From NCBI GenBank assembly GCA_024811115.1, contig JAKOGH010000096.1:124001-188000 (forward strand): a stretch of 64,000 nt of DNA. Reading direction: 5' to 3'. This DNA is from Terana coerulea (taxonomy: Eukaryota; Basidiomycota; Agaricomycetes; Polyporales; Phanerochaetaceae). Under the pieces are notes generated by a model that saw only the letters and a program-made list of their open reading frames with translations, was not told where the DNA came from and did no database searches. The position numbers were made by a program, and so were the translations under genes. Shown here in pieces: positions 43,520 to 54,828 of the stretch (within the stretch, counting starts at the first letter, position 1; each line of letters starts with the position of its first letter).

Positions 43520-45613
43520 GAGGGCGTTGGACCTTCTCGTGTATAAACTCGGCCAAACCAACCGTTAAGCCATGAACTGCAAGTCCTACATAGTGGTATG
43601 TAGGGAATCTTGGTTAGGGGCTGCCTTCCTGTTGCGCTTTGAATACTTTTCACGGTCGAAGTCTACTAATTTCTGCTCCAGAGTAATAGGGGGTCTTTGG
43701 GAAGGAAGATCGTCGTCAGTCCTTAGGTTTATCCCAGTGCGTGTCATTACAGAGTAATATGTTCAAGAGTTCCTTCCATACGAGACTTGCATCAAAACAT
43801 GTTTTGTCCGCCTTTACTCAAATACGCTGTCGGATATATCACATGCTGGCTTGTGGTAAATGCGTAAGTACGTCGATACATGTCTGATTCCTGTTTCTCA
43901 CCCATGCCACCTGACAGAGTCAACGCTTTACCCATACCACTACTCGGTCGGTCACGAGATCACGCCACTTCTCCAGAATCTACCCCCGTTGGCATACCCT
44001 TCGAATACTTCGACAGACCCAGTGCTGGTGGTGATCGATTTACTCTACTCCTGCAGCTCTCCGTCAATGAAGACGTCGAATTTCTCGTCGTAGAACGCAA
44101 CGAGTCCCCTGATTTCGATGCACTCAGGGTTTGGGGCGCGGTACCACCAGACGCTATCCTGTGCCACGGTGCCGTCGGGCAGGCGGAGGTTGTAGTACTG
44201 CGATACGCCCTGATCAGCAGCATCGCAGTCAGCATCGCAAACAACCAGAAGCCTCCACCGACAAAGAGGATTGCTTACCTTGTACGGGCATTCAGTGGTC
44301 AGCTGCGAGGGCGTGAGCCACTCGAACTTGCAGTCAAGTTTGGGGATGTATATGCGCCTGCGGAAGCCAGTCTCGAAGAGGAAGCGCGGTCTCTTGCTAT
44401 TGGCGACTTCCACGCCGTTCAATTCCACGCGAACGTGGCGGGAGGACAGCTGTACCTCTACGCGCTGCTCGTACGCACGACTGTTAGACTCTTCTACTAC
44501 CGTGTCCAGAGGAAAGGCGCACCTTGTATGGGTCCTTGGGGTGGGCGAAGACCTCTTCATCCTCCTCGAACCAGGCATCCATTGCGTTGTGTTTGAGGGT
44601 GATGAGACCTTTGAGTTTGTCTTCGCTATAGATCTCCGCAGCGGCTTCTGCTTTACGCTCCCCAACTACAACGTCGAAGACTTTGCGACTAGAGTCATCT
44701 CCTGACGCGTTTTCTTTGAGATATTTCTCAGGAACGTCAGCGATATCGAAGAAAAAGACGGGGAAGTACGGCTTCAGCCAGCTATAGGCATCTCAGAATT
44801 CTACTCTACATAACATAGCTGGAAGCATACACTAATTTTGCCTTTGTCGTGTCGATGATGAATTGTCCTCCGAAGACAACTCTGACGCGCCTGGACGATT
44901 GCTCGACGTGAGGAACAGAGGCTGGGAACTGCTGGGACATGGTGGGTGACTGCAAAGAGCTCTAGTGCTCGCCTTGGCTTTATATGAATGCGCAGAAGAC
45001 CTCAGATGACTATCTGATGCAATTCCCTTGCACCCAGCGATGTCCATGTGAGACCGTACGTACGCCCTTGGGCAGACGTCACAGGCGCACGCCTAATGGG
45101 GCGCGATCACATGACTCATGTCAACGCGTCGTTCTCGGCATTCTCCTGCCGCTCGCAGAACACGCGCGTCTCCTACCACCCTGCTCATTGACTACCGACC
45201 ACCACCCACGCCGCTCCCGACATCGCCGTGCTCAGCATGGCCAGCAGATATGACGACTTGGAGATTGTGGAGGACAGCGAGGACGAGATGTTGCTCGGTC
45301 CCCTCGACTTGCTGAATGGCAGTATCGCTGGTGAGCACTGAACTGCGTAGACGCATACGTGACTGGCATTAATCCGGAGGGCACAGACACATCATCGAAG
45401 ACCGCAGACACCAGTATAGAAATGTCTGTCAAGGATGTCGGGCTACTACTAGGCTCACCTCTGTCGCACCCTCCCATCGCGGTTCTCCCTGGGGCCGCAG
45501 AGTCGTCGAGTTCTTCGAAGAACAGTCTCACTTCCCGACAACCAATCAGCCATAATGGCGTCCCTGCACCTCCTACTGTGTATAATGCAGCTGGTCCCTC
45601 CACTATTGGTACA
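43520..45613. repeat. tandem segmental duplication, unit 2
   Basis: Counterpart of 41160-43303, in the same orientation. It contains the intact DUF427 gene, the divergent promoter and the intact 5' end of the 45237 gene. Confidence 0.88.
44045..44940 (-). CDS. DUF427-domain protein, copy 2 (intact)
   Basis: Exons 44940-44831, 44781-44523, 44467-44279, 44209-44045 give 240 residues with every junction in phase. The N-terminal half reads KLVWLKPYFPVFFFDIADVP and MDAWFEEDEEVFAHPKDPYK; the C-terminal half is a full DUF427 domain: LSSRHVRVELNGVEVANSKR, FLFETGFRRRIYIPKLDCKF, VWWYRAPNPECIEIRGLVAF, ending VFIDGELQE. It diverges from the 45237 gene with a 296-bp shared promoter. DUF427 proteins are common in fungi and bacteria; no enzymatic role is known to me. 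Confidence 0.9.
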
Positions 45614-47856
45614 TTTACTGCGCCCTCCAATACTCATTCAACCATTCACTCTGCTGGCGACGCTCCCCCACCCAAGAAGCCTCGCCCCAAACCAAGACCC
45701 ATATACAAGGGACCTCCGGTAACGCCTGAAGGTAGCTCGGCCACTCCTGCTATCGCTGCTTCCACATCCAGTATCAGCAATGTCCCAACCTCCGTGGTTC
45801 CTCCTGCACTGGCGAATTCGACCATCGAGCCAAGTATGAGTCTTTCTGGCACACTTCAGAAGGGGAAGAGACGGATGGAAGATGAGATAGAGCCGTACTC
45901 TTTGGATATCGCAGAACGAGCCAAAATGCGGGCGCGAGGCAAGGCAAAGCCTATAACCATGGTCGATCCCGCAGACATAATCGAGCTAACCTCTGACTCG
46001 GACGACGAACTCTCCTTGCTTCCAAAGAAGCCCAAGCCCAAGTCTACTTCCGCAGCTAAACCCGCTACTAAACCTGCTACCAAGGAGAAAGAGAAGCAAA
46101 AGGCACAACCAGCCTCGTCACGCCAGTCTCCTCGCAAGAAGAAGAAAATGGATCACGAGCTTGAGCCACCAGCCTCAACTCTCATAACGCTCCCGGTGCC
46201 GACGTCCGATCCTCCTGCCCCGAGCTCGCAGCTACCGCCTTCAGACCCACCGCTACCCTCGTCTGCCCCTCTACCACCCGTTTCCTCGAACCCTGCAGCG
46301 AACCTCAGTCCCCTTTCATCGCCTATTCCTGCGCCTCCTGCGCGTAAGCGGAAGAGACCTTCTAATATTCTGACGGACGACGAACGAGAAGGTCCCGACA
46401 AGGCATCAACTTCCTCGACGGTTCTCATGCCGCCGCCACCACCACCACCTCCAGCATTCTTTGCTTCGTCCTCACCGCCGACACCTCCCGCTGCATCCAC
46501 TTCTCGAGATCCCTTTCACGACAGCATACATACGGGCGAAACAGTACCCCTTCCTCCCGCTGAGCCCAAGAAGAAGGCTCCGCGGAAGAAGAAAGCTGCA
46601 GAGGACGATGAAGAGGACTGGGGGCCGAGCCAGTGGTCAAACCCAAAGCGAAAGGCAAGAAGAAGGCTGTGGACGACGAGGAGTCCGACTGGGTGGCAGA
46701 GTCGAAACCGAAGCCTAAGGTGAAGGGGAAGAAGCAGTCTGTTGACGACGATGAGGAGTCCGACTGGGCAGCCAAGCCCAAGGCGAAAGCGAAACCCAAA
46801 CCAAAGCCAAAGAAGAAGAAGGTTGGCGGCGAGGTTCCTGAGCTTAACCTGGAGGACACGGAGGAACCACAGTCGAAGTCGAAAACAAAAAGGCGGCCGG
46901 CAGAGGGAAGAAGATGCAAGTCGTTGTGGAGATCGACAGTCCCGAAAAGCATTCACGCGTGCAGAGAAACGGAGACTCACCTCTACCTGAGCCTGTCCTG
47001 GATGACTCGCTTCCCCGAACCCCGACGCCGGAGAGTCGTCTGAGCTCTCCCCGCTAGAATCCGAGACTGAGCGCCGATCGAAGGACCCGCCTCCGAAGAA
47101 AGCTCCTGCGAAGGCCCCGGTGAGCGAGGACGACGCGCCAGCTCCCAGCACAGCGAAGGCAAAGGGCAAGGCAAAGGGCAAGAAACGCGCCGTTCTTTCC
47201 GACGAGGACGAGTTTGGTGAAGCACCCGCCACGCCGAAGCGCAACAAGGGCAAGGGCAGGGACACTGCGGGCTCACCCTCCGGACACATGAGCCCTAAGT
47301 CGCCTGGTAGACTCGGGCGCAATGGCAGCTTCAAGGTCGGTTTTGTTCTTACCTCTCATACGAATTATCTTCACTCACAACTTCATAGGATAATTCTGTC
47401 AAGGATGGTGAACCAAGCTCGTCGTCACAAGACCTTGAGCATTTAACCCCTGCTCCGAAGCGCACGAGCGCAGCCTTGTCCACCCCCGCGCCATCCCGCG
47501 CGTCCTCCATCATCCCCAAGAAGACGAACACCCCAATGTCCGAGCTTCTGCGCAAAGTGAACTCAATGCCCGGCTCGCCCTACGCCGCTGCCGCGCGGCC
47601 GACCCACTCGCCGTACCTCAAATCCTCAAAGTCGATGCTCAGACGGATCGCACCGCTCCATCCAAACCGTCGTACACCACCTCCCCCGCCGCCTCGTCCA
47701 CCACCGCCGAAGAAGTCGAAGAAGCAACTCAATTTGGAGGAGAAGTGGGAGATGGAGCTCGAGGAGCAGGTCGACGGGTGGTATGCCTTGCCCGAGGACG
47801 AGCGTGCTGCACTCAGACGCGCTAAGCGGGACAAGGAGATGGGATTCGATGACTGA
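45237..47856 (+). CDS. Lys/Pro/Ser-rich nuclear-type protein, function unknown (three homopolymer frame breaks)
   Basis: Exons 45237-45330, 45387-47335, 47389-47856. The first exon encodes an acidic start MASRYDDLEIVEDSEDEMLL. The long middle is low-complexity: KKPRPKPRPIYKGPP, an acidic DPADIIELTSDSDDE (SUMO-interaction-like VxxL/IIEL followed by acidic residues), many KPKAKAKPKPKPKKKK repeats and poly-Pro. The end is the most conserved-looking part: KQLNLEEKWEMELEEQVDGW, then YALPEDERAALRRAKRD. Frame breaks at G5 (46619-46625), A5 (46890-46894) and C4 (47048-47052) each correspond to one missing base and together restore phase; sequence error is likely. The basic, acidic and SIM-like features suggest a nuclear protein, but I cannot name it. 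Confidence 0.75.
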
Positions 47857-47984
47857 CCGTTCCAACATAACGCAACTCTCACTACAGCGACACGGACTTG
47901 TTACTGGATTCAGCATGAATGGTGGTGTGATTATATTAGTAATGCAATACGGTACGGGGTTTATAAATGCCAACAGATGCTATT

Positions 47985-50944
47985 CTACTTTTGTTGGACA
48001 TGGAGGGCTGGTGTCGGTCCCAGTATCAAGGCCTGGAACTTGGCCGCGATACTGTCTCCCGGCTGTGGCAAGACACCTGCACGTAACTCCAACGTTGCAG
48101 GGAGGCCCAGCTGGTTGATGTGCACAGGGACGGTCCGCATATGGCCCACCGTATCCGTGTTCGCCTCCCGCAAGACGATCGCCTCCATCGAGTCGAGCGG
48201 GTTGTCGTGCTGTGCACGGTTCTCTGGGTCGGCCATCCAGCGCTCCATGAACTTGAGCTGCCAGAACCGCTGGTGGCGCCGCTCGACGATGCGCAGCGCG
48301 TTCTCCTTCGCCGCCATCTCCGCGCAGAACGCCGTCATCCAGTCCTTGTCGAAGAGCGGCCGGGCGGCGGGGTCCGCGAGCGCGTGCTTGATCTGCCAGT
48401 GGTGCACCATGTCGCCGAAGCGGCGGAGCGGTGAGGTGACGCGCACGTAGCCCTCGCCGTCCGGGATGCCCAGCGTCCAGTGCTGCTTCGTCTCCAGCGT
48501 CGACTCCGCGGGCGGGACCACTATGCGAGACCGCAGGACATTCGCGAAGGGAATGAAGCCGTCGGGTTCCCGGAAGGACTTGAGTTGGTCCCACGTCTCT
48601 TCCTGTTCGGCCGCGGGTGCCCCGGCTGCTCGCCGTACTGCAGGGAGTCCGCGGTCGCGCAGGAACAGCGACCCTACGCGCGCAGCGGTCTTCATCGCCT
48701 CCGCAACCAGCTGCCGTGCTCCGCGGTCATTGTACTCGCCCCTCATCACACTGTACTCGAGCTTGGGGAAGCCCTCAAACCGAGTGGGTTTGTCCATACT
48801 GGTCAAGGCCGGTGGGAGCCCTGTTGTGTCCATGTTGAGTTGGGCTTTGGAAACCGACCACCAGAAGTTGTCGCCCATCGCTCGCACAGCCACCGACCTG
48901 AGAGCGATGTTGTATAAAGTTCGCAGCTCTTCACATTGCGCGGCGGTCAAGGTATCTGACACTAGAGTACTGAGCGATTCGACGCTCTCGGTTGCGAATG
49001 GCTTGGACGGAAAGGCTGTGCGGACGCCTAGTACCTTGTCTACTTCGTTGTACCTAACGACCTTCACGTTCCGGAGGAGGCCAGCCCTGACCGTGTAATC
49101 GAGGATATCTCCCACTTCGTTCGTTTTGTAGCTGAACGACAAGACGTTCTCTGGTAATCCTCGTCGGGAGCGCGCACCAAGACTGAGACTCTCGTACATG
49201 AGTGAAGACGGTATCATGGGGATTGTGCCTGGAAGATCGTAGGACGTCGAGAATTTCTTGCGTGCTTCCTGAGCCAGGAAGTGATCTGGGTGAAGTTGCA
49301 ACGTAGGATCGGCGACATGGACGTGGACCCAGTAGGAACCTGGCTCTGATGGTACAGGCTCGACCGAAATCGCGTCGTCCAACTCCTGTGCTCCCACATC
49401 GTCGATGACAAACGCCGTGAGATCCTTGAAGTCGTGTCGTACGTGCTCGACCAAGTCATGGCTATAGAATTCGTCTGGCCGGAGGACAGACGTACTCGAG
49501 GGCGGATGCTGCGGAGCGTCCGGGTGAGAGTGTTTCAACATGAACTCTCGCTCGCGGACGGTGGGGTCGTCCCAAGGCGCAAATACGCCCATATCGACCA
49601 GTAGCTTGTGCACCAGTGCCTGGTCGACTTTAATTCGAATTTCATCCTCGTATAAGCCAGCCTGCTTCATGATGTTCGCAACCGGAACCAGGTATGGGTC
49701 CTTCTGAGTGGTACGAGTTGACCGTATGAACTGGTTGAGAAATCGAATGATTGTCTGGTCATCTTCAGTGAACGTATAGTCAGGGTCTGGATGTGCTGCA
49801 GGTGCGGTCGACGAAGAGGGCTGTCCAGCTCGCGACCTCGTCACAAGTTTTCTCGCCTTCTCCAGGAATAACTCCAGTGCCGGCTCGCGACGGGATATCA
49901 TGCATGTGACGGCCTGGAAGTCCTCCATGTGCTGCCGCGGACGCACCCAAAATTTCGGATCGCCGAGGAAATTGATAGAATGCGCCGTGAAGCGGAAGTG
50001 GTTGGCCATAAGATACTTGTGCACGCAAATCTGGCTGAGCGTGTCTTTCGCACCGATGAGCTTCGTGATCTCCGCGGCAGTCACTTGCGACCACTTGTCC
50101 GCCGAGCTTTGAGGCGCGCTGTCCAAAGCTTGGCTAACCCGCTGGGCAATGCCTTGGTACTTGGTCTCTATGTCCTTCTCCAGGGTTCGGATACGGGCAA
50201 GCACGTCAGCCCTAGCAGCAAGGTGTTTGGGGTCGAGGGGACCCTCATCTTCCGAATAACCACACCGCTCGATGGCATTGCGGTCGACGAACTTCGGGAT
50301 GGCAAACATGACATCGGACATCAAATGCGCCCAAATTTCCCCTGTACTGCTGAGGGAGTAGACAAACTTCCCCAGCGCCTGCTTGTTGACGTGCAGGACA
50401 ACACCATGCGTTGTCGTCATATTTCTGGGAGGGCATATTAGAACTCCCGCAGCTGCGTTTTACACATCACGCACCGCCGCATCTCTAGGAAATCACCAGG
50501 CGATGGGGTATAGCTCGTCCCAACCTCTGTCTCCATGTCGGCTGCGCCCGCACCCTTGCCAAAAAACTTCATCTTTGTTTCGGAGGCCAGCTTCGTGCGA
50601 GACTGGACGATCTTCACGAGCGCGTCCTTCCGCGTCGTCTTCGCCGTTCCTTTCACGTGCGCCTTGATTACCTGGTTCACTTGGACTACAGCTTCCCGAG
50701 AAGCATTGCCGGGCTTATTGCGAGGCGGCTGCCTGCGAGTACCTGTAATAGGACCCAGATGCAAGTAATCCGTAGGTGGCAGCGGTGCATCCTGTCGTTG
50801 CTTCCTACTGTCACGGTCGCCTCTCATTTTTAAGTGAGGCTTCACCGCTCGTACCAGATCATCAGCTACATGTTGTGCAGGACGATGGAGTAAACGGTTG
50901 GCGGGGACGCGAGGGATACATTGCAGGCTGGCACGGCGATGCAT
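47985..50944 (-). CDS. mitochondrial RNase II-family 3'-5' exoribonuclease (Dss1/Cyt-4 type)
   Basis: Exons 50944-50475 and 50424-47985; 969 residues, in phase across a 50-nt intron (GTGCGT donor). The chosen ATG 50944 gives the presequence MHRRASLQCIPRVPANRLLH, Arg-rich and mitochondrial in type. After an N-terminal domain (GVVLHVNKQALGKFVYSLSS) comes the RNB catalytic domain with AFVIDDVGAQELDDAISVEP, where the Asp cluster binds magnesium, and the second motif GYVRVTSPLRRFGDMVHHWQ with its conserved Arg pair. A C-terminal S1-like region follows. Yeast Dss1 is the exonuclease of the mitochondrial degradosome; Neurospora Cyt-4 is the better match in layout. It diverges from the zinc-finger gene (170 bp between ATGs). 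Confidence 0.92.
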
Positions 50945-51113
50945 CAACGTGAACGGAGGAAGGAAAGCGTGTAGACGCCCGAGCGGTCTGCAAATTGGAC
51001 TTGTTAAACTTTTGCTTCTCTTCAACTTCGACCACTATCACATTGCACCTGAAACCGCTTCACACATTTTATATATTCTGCGTCGGCGGTGAAAGTCGGT
51101 GAAGGACAGGGTT

Positions 51114-52260
51114 ATGTTCAAACGCGTGGAAAAGAGGCGGAGAAAGCAGGAGAAGGAGGAAGAATTGGGTTTGGACAGCGAGGTGAAGGAGGTTCTTGGG
51201 CTGCAGGATACGGATTCAGAGGAGAGCGACTCGAGTTCGGATGAAGACTCGTCAGAGTCCGGAAGCGGAGAGGAAGATGCTGAAAGTGCAGGCGGCGAGC
51301 AGGCACTGGAAGACTCGGACGTCGAGGCAGAAGATACGCAGGACGAGGAGGCTTCCGAGGACGAAGACGAGCATCCACCAATCTCTGTCACAACAGCGAT
51401 CTCTGACCCCATATACTTTGTCTCCACGGACTCAGATATCAGGAGGTGCGCCATATGTCCGGGGAAGCTCCTCAAAAATCCCACAATGACAGATGTGCAC
51501 AAGACCTCGAAGGTGAGTTCGCTTTAGTGCTCACCGTATTCTAGGCAGTTCAAACAGTTGATAGCTCTTAGGCACATAACCGGCGATATACGCATTTCAT
51601 CGCAACCGTCCCCAAATTCGGACCTGAGTCGGACGTCAGAGATGTAGTCCGCGCCATGGAACAAGCCATGGCTGCCCCGTCTGTGCGCAAGCCGCCGCCG
51701 CCACCTGGCACCCCGTTGTCCAAACGTGCGCAAAAGCGGGTACGTGACATACCTCTTGCTTCATCCAAGATGCTTGGAGGAATCTCACAACATGCACTGC
51801 AGAAAGCAAAACTCAAGGCCGTCAAGGCCATGCGCGAGAAGAGCAAAGACGCAGAGGGACGAAGGCTGCAACGGGGCAAAAGGGCAGTGGCAAAGCAAAG
51901 TCGACGAAAGAGGGAGAGAAAGCGGCTGCAGGTGCTGAATCCGATGGCCCGTCGGTGAAGAGACGAAAGGTGGAGGGACAAGGAACCGACACGAGTTCAT
52001 CACCAACTGGCCGAGCTCGCTGGAAGCCGGCCTGGCAAAAGGACAAGAAGAAGGCAGAGTCAGTCTCGAATGCAGTGGCGGTAGCCAACCCTGCTTCCAC
52101 AGCCGTACAGTCGAGCTCGACGGTACCAAAAGGTCCAGCGACCGCCCCGAAGCCGTCACAGACGCAAAAGATGCAAACCAGGCAGCCGCTCCGGGTCCTC
52201 ATGCGAAAAAGGATCGCCCCAGGAACAAGACCGCCCTGGCGTAGATATGTGGATCTCTAG
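51114..52260 (+). CDS. acidic C2H2-type (U1-like) zinc-finger protein, probable ribosome-biogenesis or RNA factor
   Basis: Exons 51114-51512, 51572-51739 and 51803-52260. N-terminus MFKRVEKRRRKQEKEEELGL, then about 60 Glu/Asp/Ser residues, then one zinc finger split by the first intron: CAICPGKLLKNPTMTDVHKT and SKAHNRRYTHF (C-x2-C-x12-H-x5-H, U1-like). The tail is Lys/Ala-rich. In exon 3 the frame MREKSKDAEGRR must change to GTKAATGQKGSGKAKS at GAGGGAC (about 51856-51862), equal to one missing G; a second missing C near 52147 would move the end from 52260 to 52244. Family assignment is tentative; the acidic-plus-finger layout is common among nucleolar factors. Confidence 0.75.
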
Positions 52261-52454
52261 ACCACTGGCTGTGGACGTCGTGCAAGTATAATATATCATC
52301 CCGACACTGGAGTGCGGTTCTACATCCTAAATAAATAACAAGGAGCGTGAGAGTATGGACCCAGGACAAGCGAAACTGAGTGTATCCCGCAAAAAAAAAA
52401 GTCCAAGTGCATGCCCAAGGTAGATCAGAAGAGGGATAGTGAAACTAGGCCGGC
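52261..52454. other. short convergent 3' spacer
   Basis: Lies between two convergent genes and carries an A9 run near 52391. Confidence 0.5.
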
Positions 52455-54014
52455 CTAATTTAACCGTTGCAGGAGCTTGTCCGTCATTTCCATCACCTAA
52501 ATTGCCACGAAAGTCAGATGGAGGTCTTGACAGATTCTATGCGTGTACTGACCTGGTGGATATCCGGCCGCTGCCGAGGATCGGGTTTCAGTTGCGCGTC
52601 GATGAGGTCCCGCAAACCTTGCGAGTACTGGGAGGCTGGCTGCTTGTATTGAGCGTTCATAACCGCCATGGCTATTGAGCCACCTTGCTCAGTTGTCTGA
52701 GTGTTCTCGAAGGGTGAATGTGAGTATGCTAGTGCAAACAGGGTGCAGCCGAGTGACTAGGTAGCGTGATCAGCCAAAGCTACTTCAGAGGAAATGCGAG
52801 GAAGACATACCCAGATATCGACTTTCTCGTCAATTGTGACACCAGTTTTGACGTCGAACAACTCAGGAGCGCGGTACGCCATCGTACTCTGCTCCGCTGC
52901 GATATCTTGTTGCAGCAACGCCTGCGAACGGTTCTCAATCTTGACACGAGCTTTCATCGCGCTTCCGAAGTCCATGAGGATTGGTCGCCCATCGTCCGCG
53001 ATCATGACATTTCTGTGAAGCGTCAACTCTTTCAGCTTGCCGACCTATCGTAACTCCTAGCGGGCACATACCCTGGTTTCAGGTCGCGGTGCGCATATGG
53101 TACCAACTCTGTCTTCCCAGCAGGAGCACCGTTCTGCAACCCATTCTGCTGTATGTTTGCTAGCTCCTCATCCCCGTCGAAAATCGCCCCTCCGTCTGCT
53201 TGACTCGCAAGCGGGATAGAGTTGGACCGTTTCGCTGGGCCGGGGCCGTGGTATGAATACCCGCCCTCTGAATCGCCTTCGGGATGTGGGAACATTGCAT
53301 CGTCTTCGTCATCTGAGTGACCGTTATCGACGCTGATATTCCTACGGGGCTGCTGGGGTCGGCGGTCGGCAGAAGAGGACTGGTTCTCGCGAGAGGGGCG
53401 AGGATCGGATGGTGTAGCCACGGGGGCCCGATAGTCGTGCATAGCACGCACAGCCTCGCACGTACCCTTGAAGAGCCGGACCATCTCCTTCTCAGGGAAA
53501 TGTTGGCCGTTTATTGAGTTGGCGTTTATAGCATCTTGCAGATTGCCTCTCTGGGATTTATGAGTGAGGGTAACATTAGCTAGAGGTTCTGCAACTCACT
53601 TTGTACAGTGGAAGGAATAAATAGACAATCTGCCCGTCGCCTGAGGGGTCTTGCACTATGGCAGAGTCCTATGAGAATGATGTGAGAAGGCAATGCATGA
53701 CTGACTGCATGCCGACGTACAAGAATCCGGATGATGTTTGGGTGTCTGTGTCAAGCGTGTTACTTCACACATCCCAGTCCGGAGCGGAACACATACTTGA
53801 ATCGCCTGTAGGCCTCAACTTCACGCATAGCCTGCCGGACATCCTCGTTCCCACCCGGGCAACGGATCTTCTTCAAAGCGAATTGCCTCTGGAGACTACG
53901 TGTCAATGCGATCCTCATCCGCACGCTTGGATTACGTGCTCACCCCGCTGTGCTCGTCTTGAGCAAGATACACGAACGAGAAACCGCCTTCGCCCAGTAC
54001 TTTGACAATCTTGA
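52455..54014 (-). CDS. STK16/Env7-type (NAK family) Ser/Thr kinase, 5' end unresolved
   Basis: The catalytic domain is complete: VVKIVKVLGEGGFSFVYLAQ (Gly loop; exon ends at 54014), QFALKKIRCPGGNEDV (Lys of VAIK type), HRDLKPGNVMIADDG, ILMDFGSAMKARV (DFG), STMAYRAPELFDVKTG and WSLGCTLFALAYSHSPFE, ending MTDKLLQRLN at TAG 52457-52455. Eight exons join in phase. Yeast Env7 and human STK16 are palmitoylated kinases at vacuole or Golgi membranes. A roughly 115-residue polar insert (RPSRENQSSSADRRP onward) precedes HRDLKPGN. The N-terminal exon, which should carry the acylated cysteines, must lie upstream of 54014 (possibly KLRSPCSERYHSETR near 54080) but its splice could not be fixed. Confidence 0.88.
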
Positions 54015-54828
54015 CTACGGACCAGTATCAGCATTCTTGTTTCGGAATGGTAACGCTCCGAACACGGAGAACGCAGCTTGACTAACATGTTCGCCCATTT
54101 ATCTTGATGCTTGCTGACTGCTGGCAAATACATGAGGACAGGGCCCATAATGCATCTTTTGCCTGGTATTTGAGGCTTTCAATGGTATGCAGTAGTGAGG
54201 GTGGTAGAGACATGGTAGTGGAAGGAATGAGCAGGAGTTATTATGGTTCGCGACTCGCCGCCGGAATCCTGTGTTCCCAGCGTTTAGGCCCACGCCCGCC
54301 ACACCCGCAGCTCCCGCCTGGCTCCCGCTCCGGAGTTTGCCATCAATTCTGGATTTGGCAACTAGAGTAGTTCGACGACTCACATCATGACCTCCATGCA
54401 GACCCAACGACGTCGAACCACAAGTCTCGAGATTATCATTATCCGCAGCTTACTTGTCAGCTCATGAGCGAGAAATCTGCGCGTCTGTAGCATTTTAGAC
54501 GGCATTTTACCCGCAGAATTTAGTGTTAATTTGGTTGTGAACAAGTGCACTCTGGGTATATGTAGCTCCAAATACCTCTCATCTTGACATGGAAAATAAA
54601 TAGCGCGTATTTTGATTTATCATTTCCGTGCCGTTCGAGCCAGGCTTGTTGATCGTCGAGAACGGCGCAGGCACACCAGAGCGTCTGTAAAAGATGGGAT
54701 GTTTACGTAATAAGCCTTCATCGTTCGATTGCGCTTGGGAAAGCAATCGAAATAAATAGTCTCCATGCGATAGGTCGTGTTCCCAGCTTGTCCTTGACCC
54801 TCACGACGTCCAACGGTCCGCTGAAACC

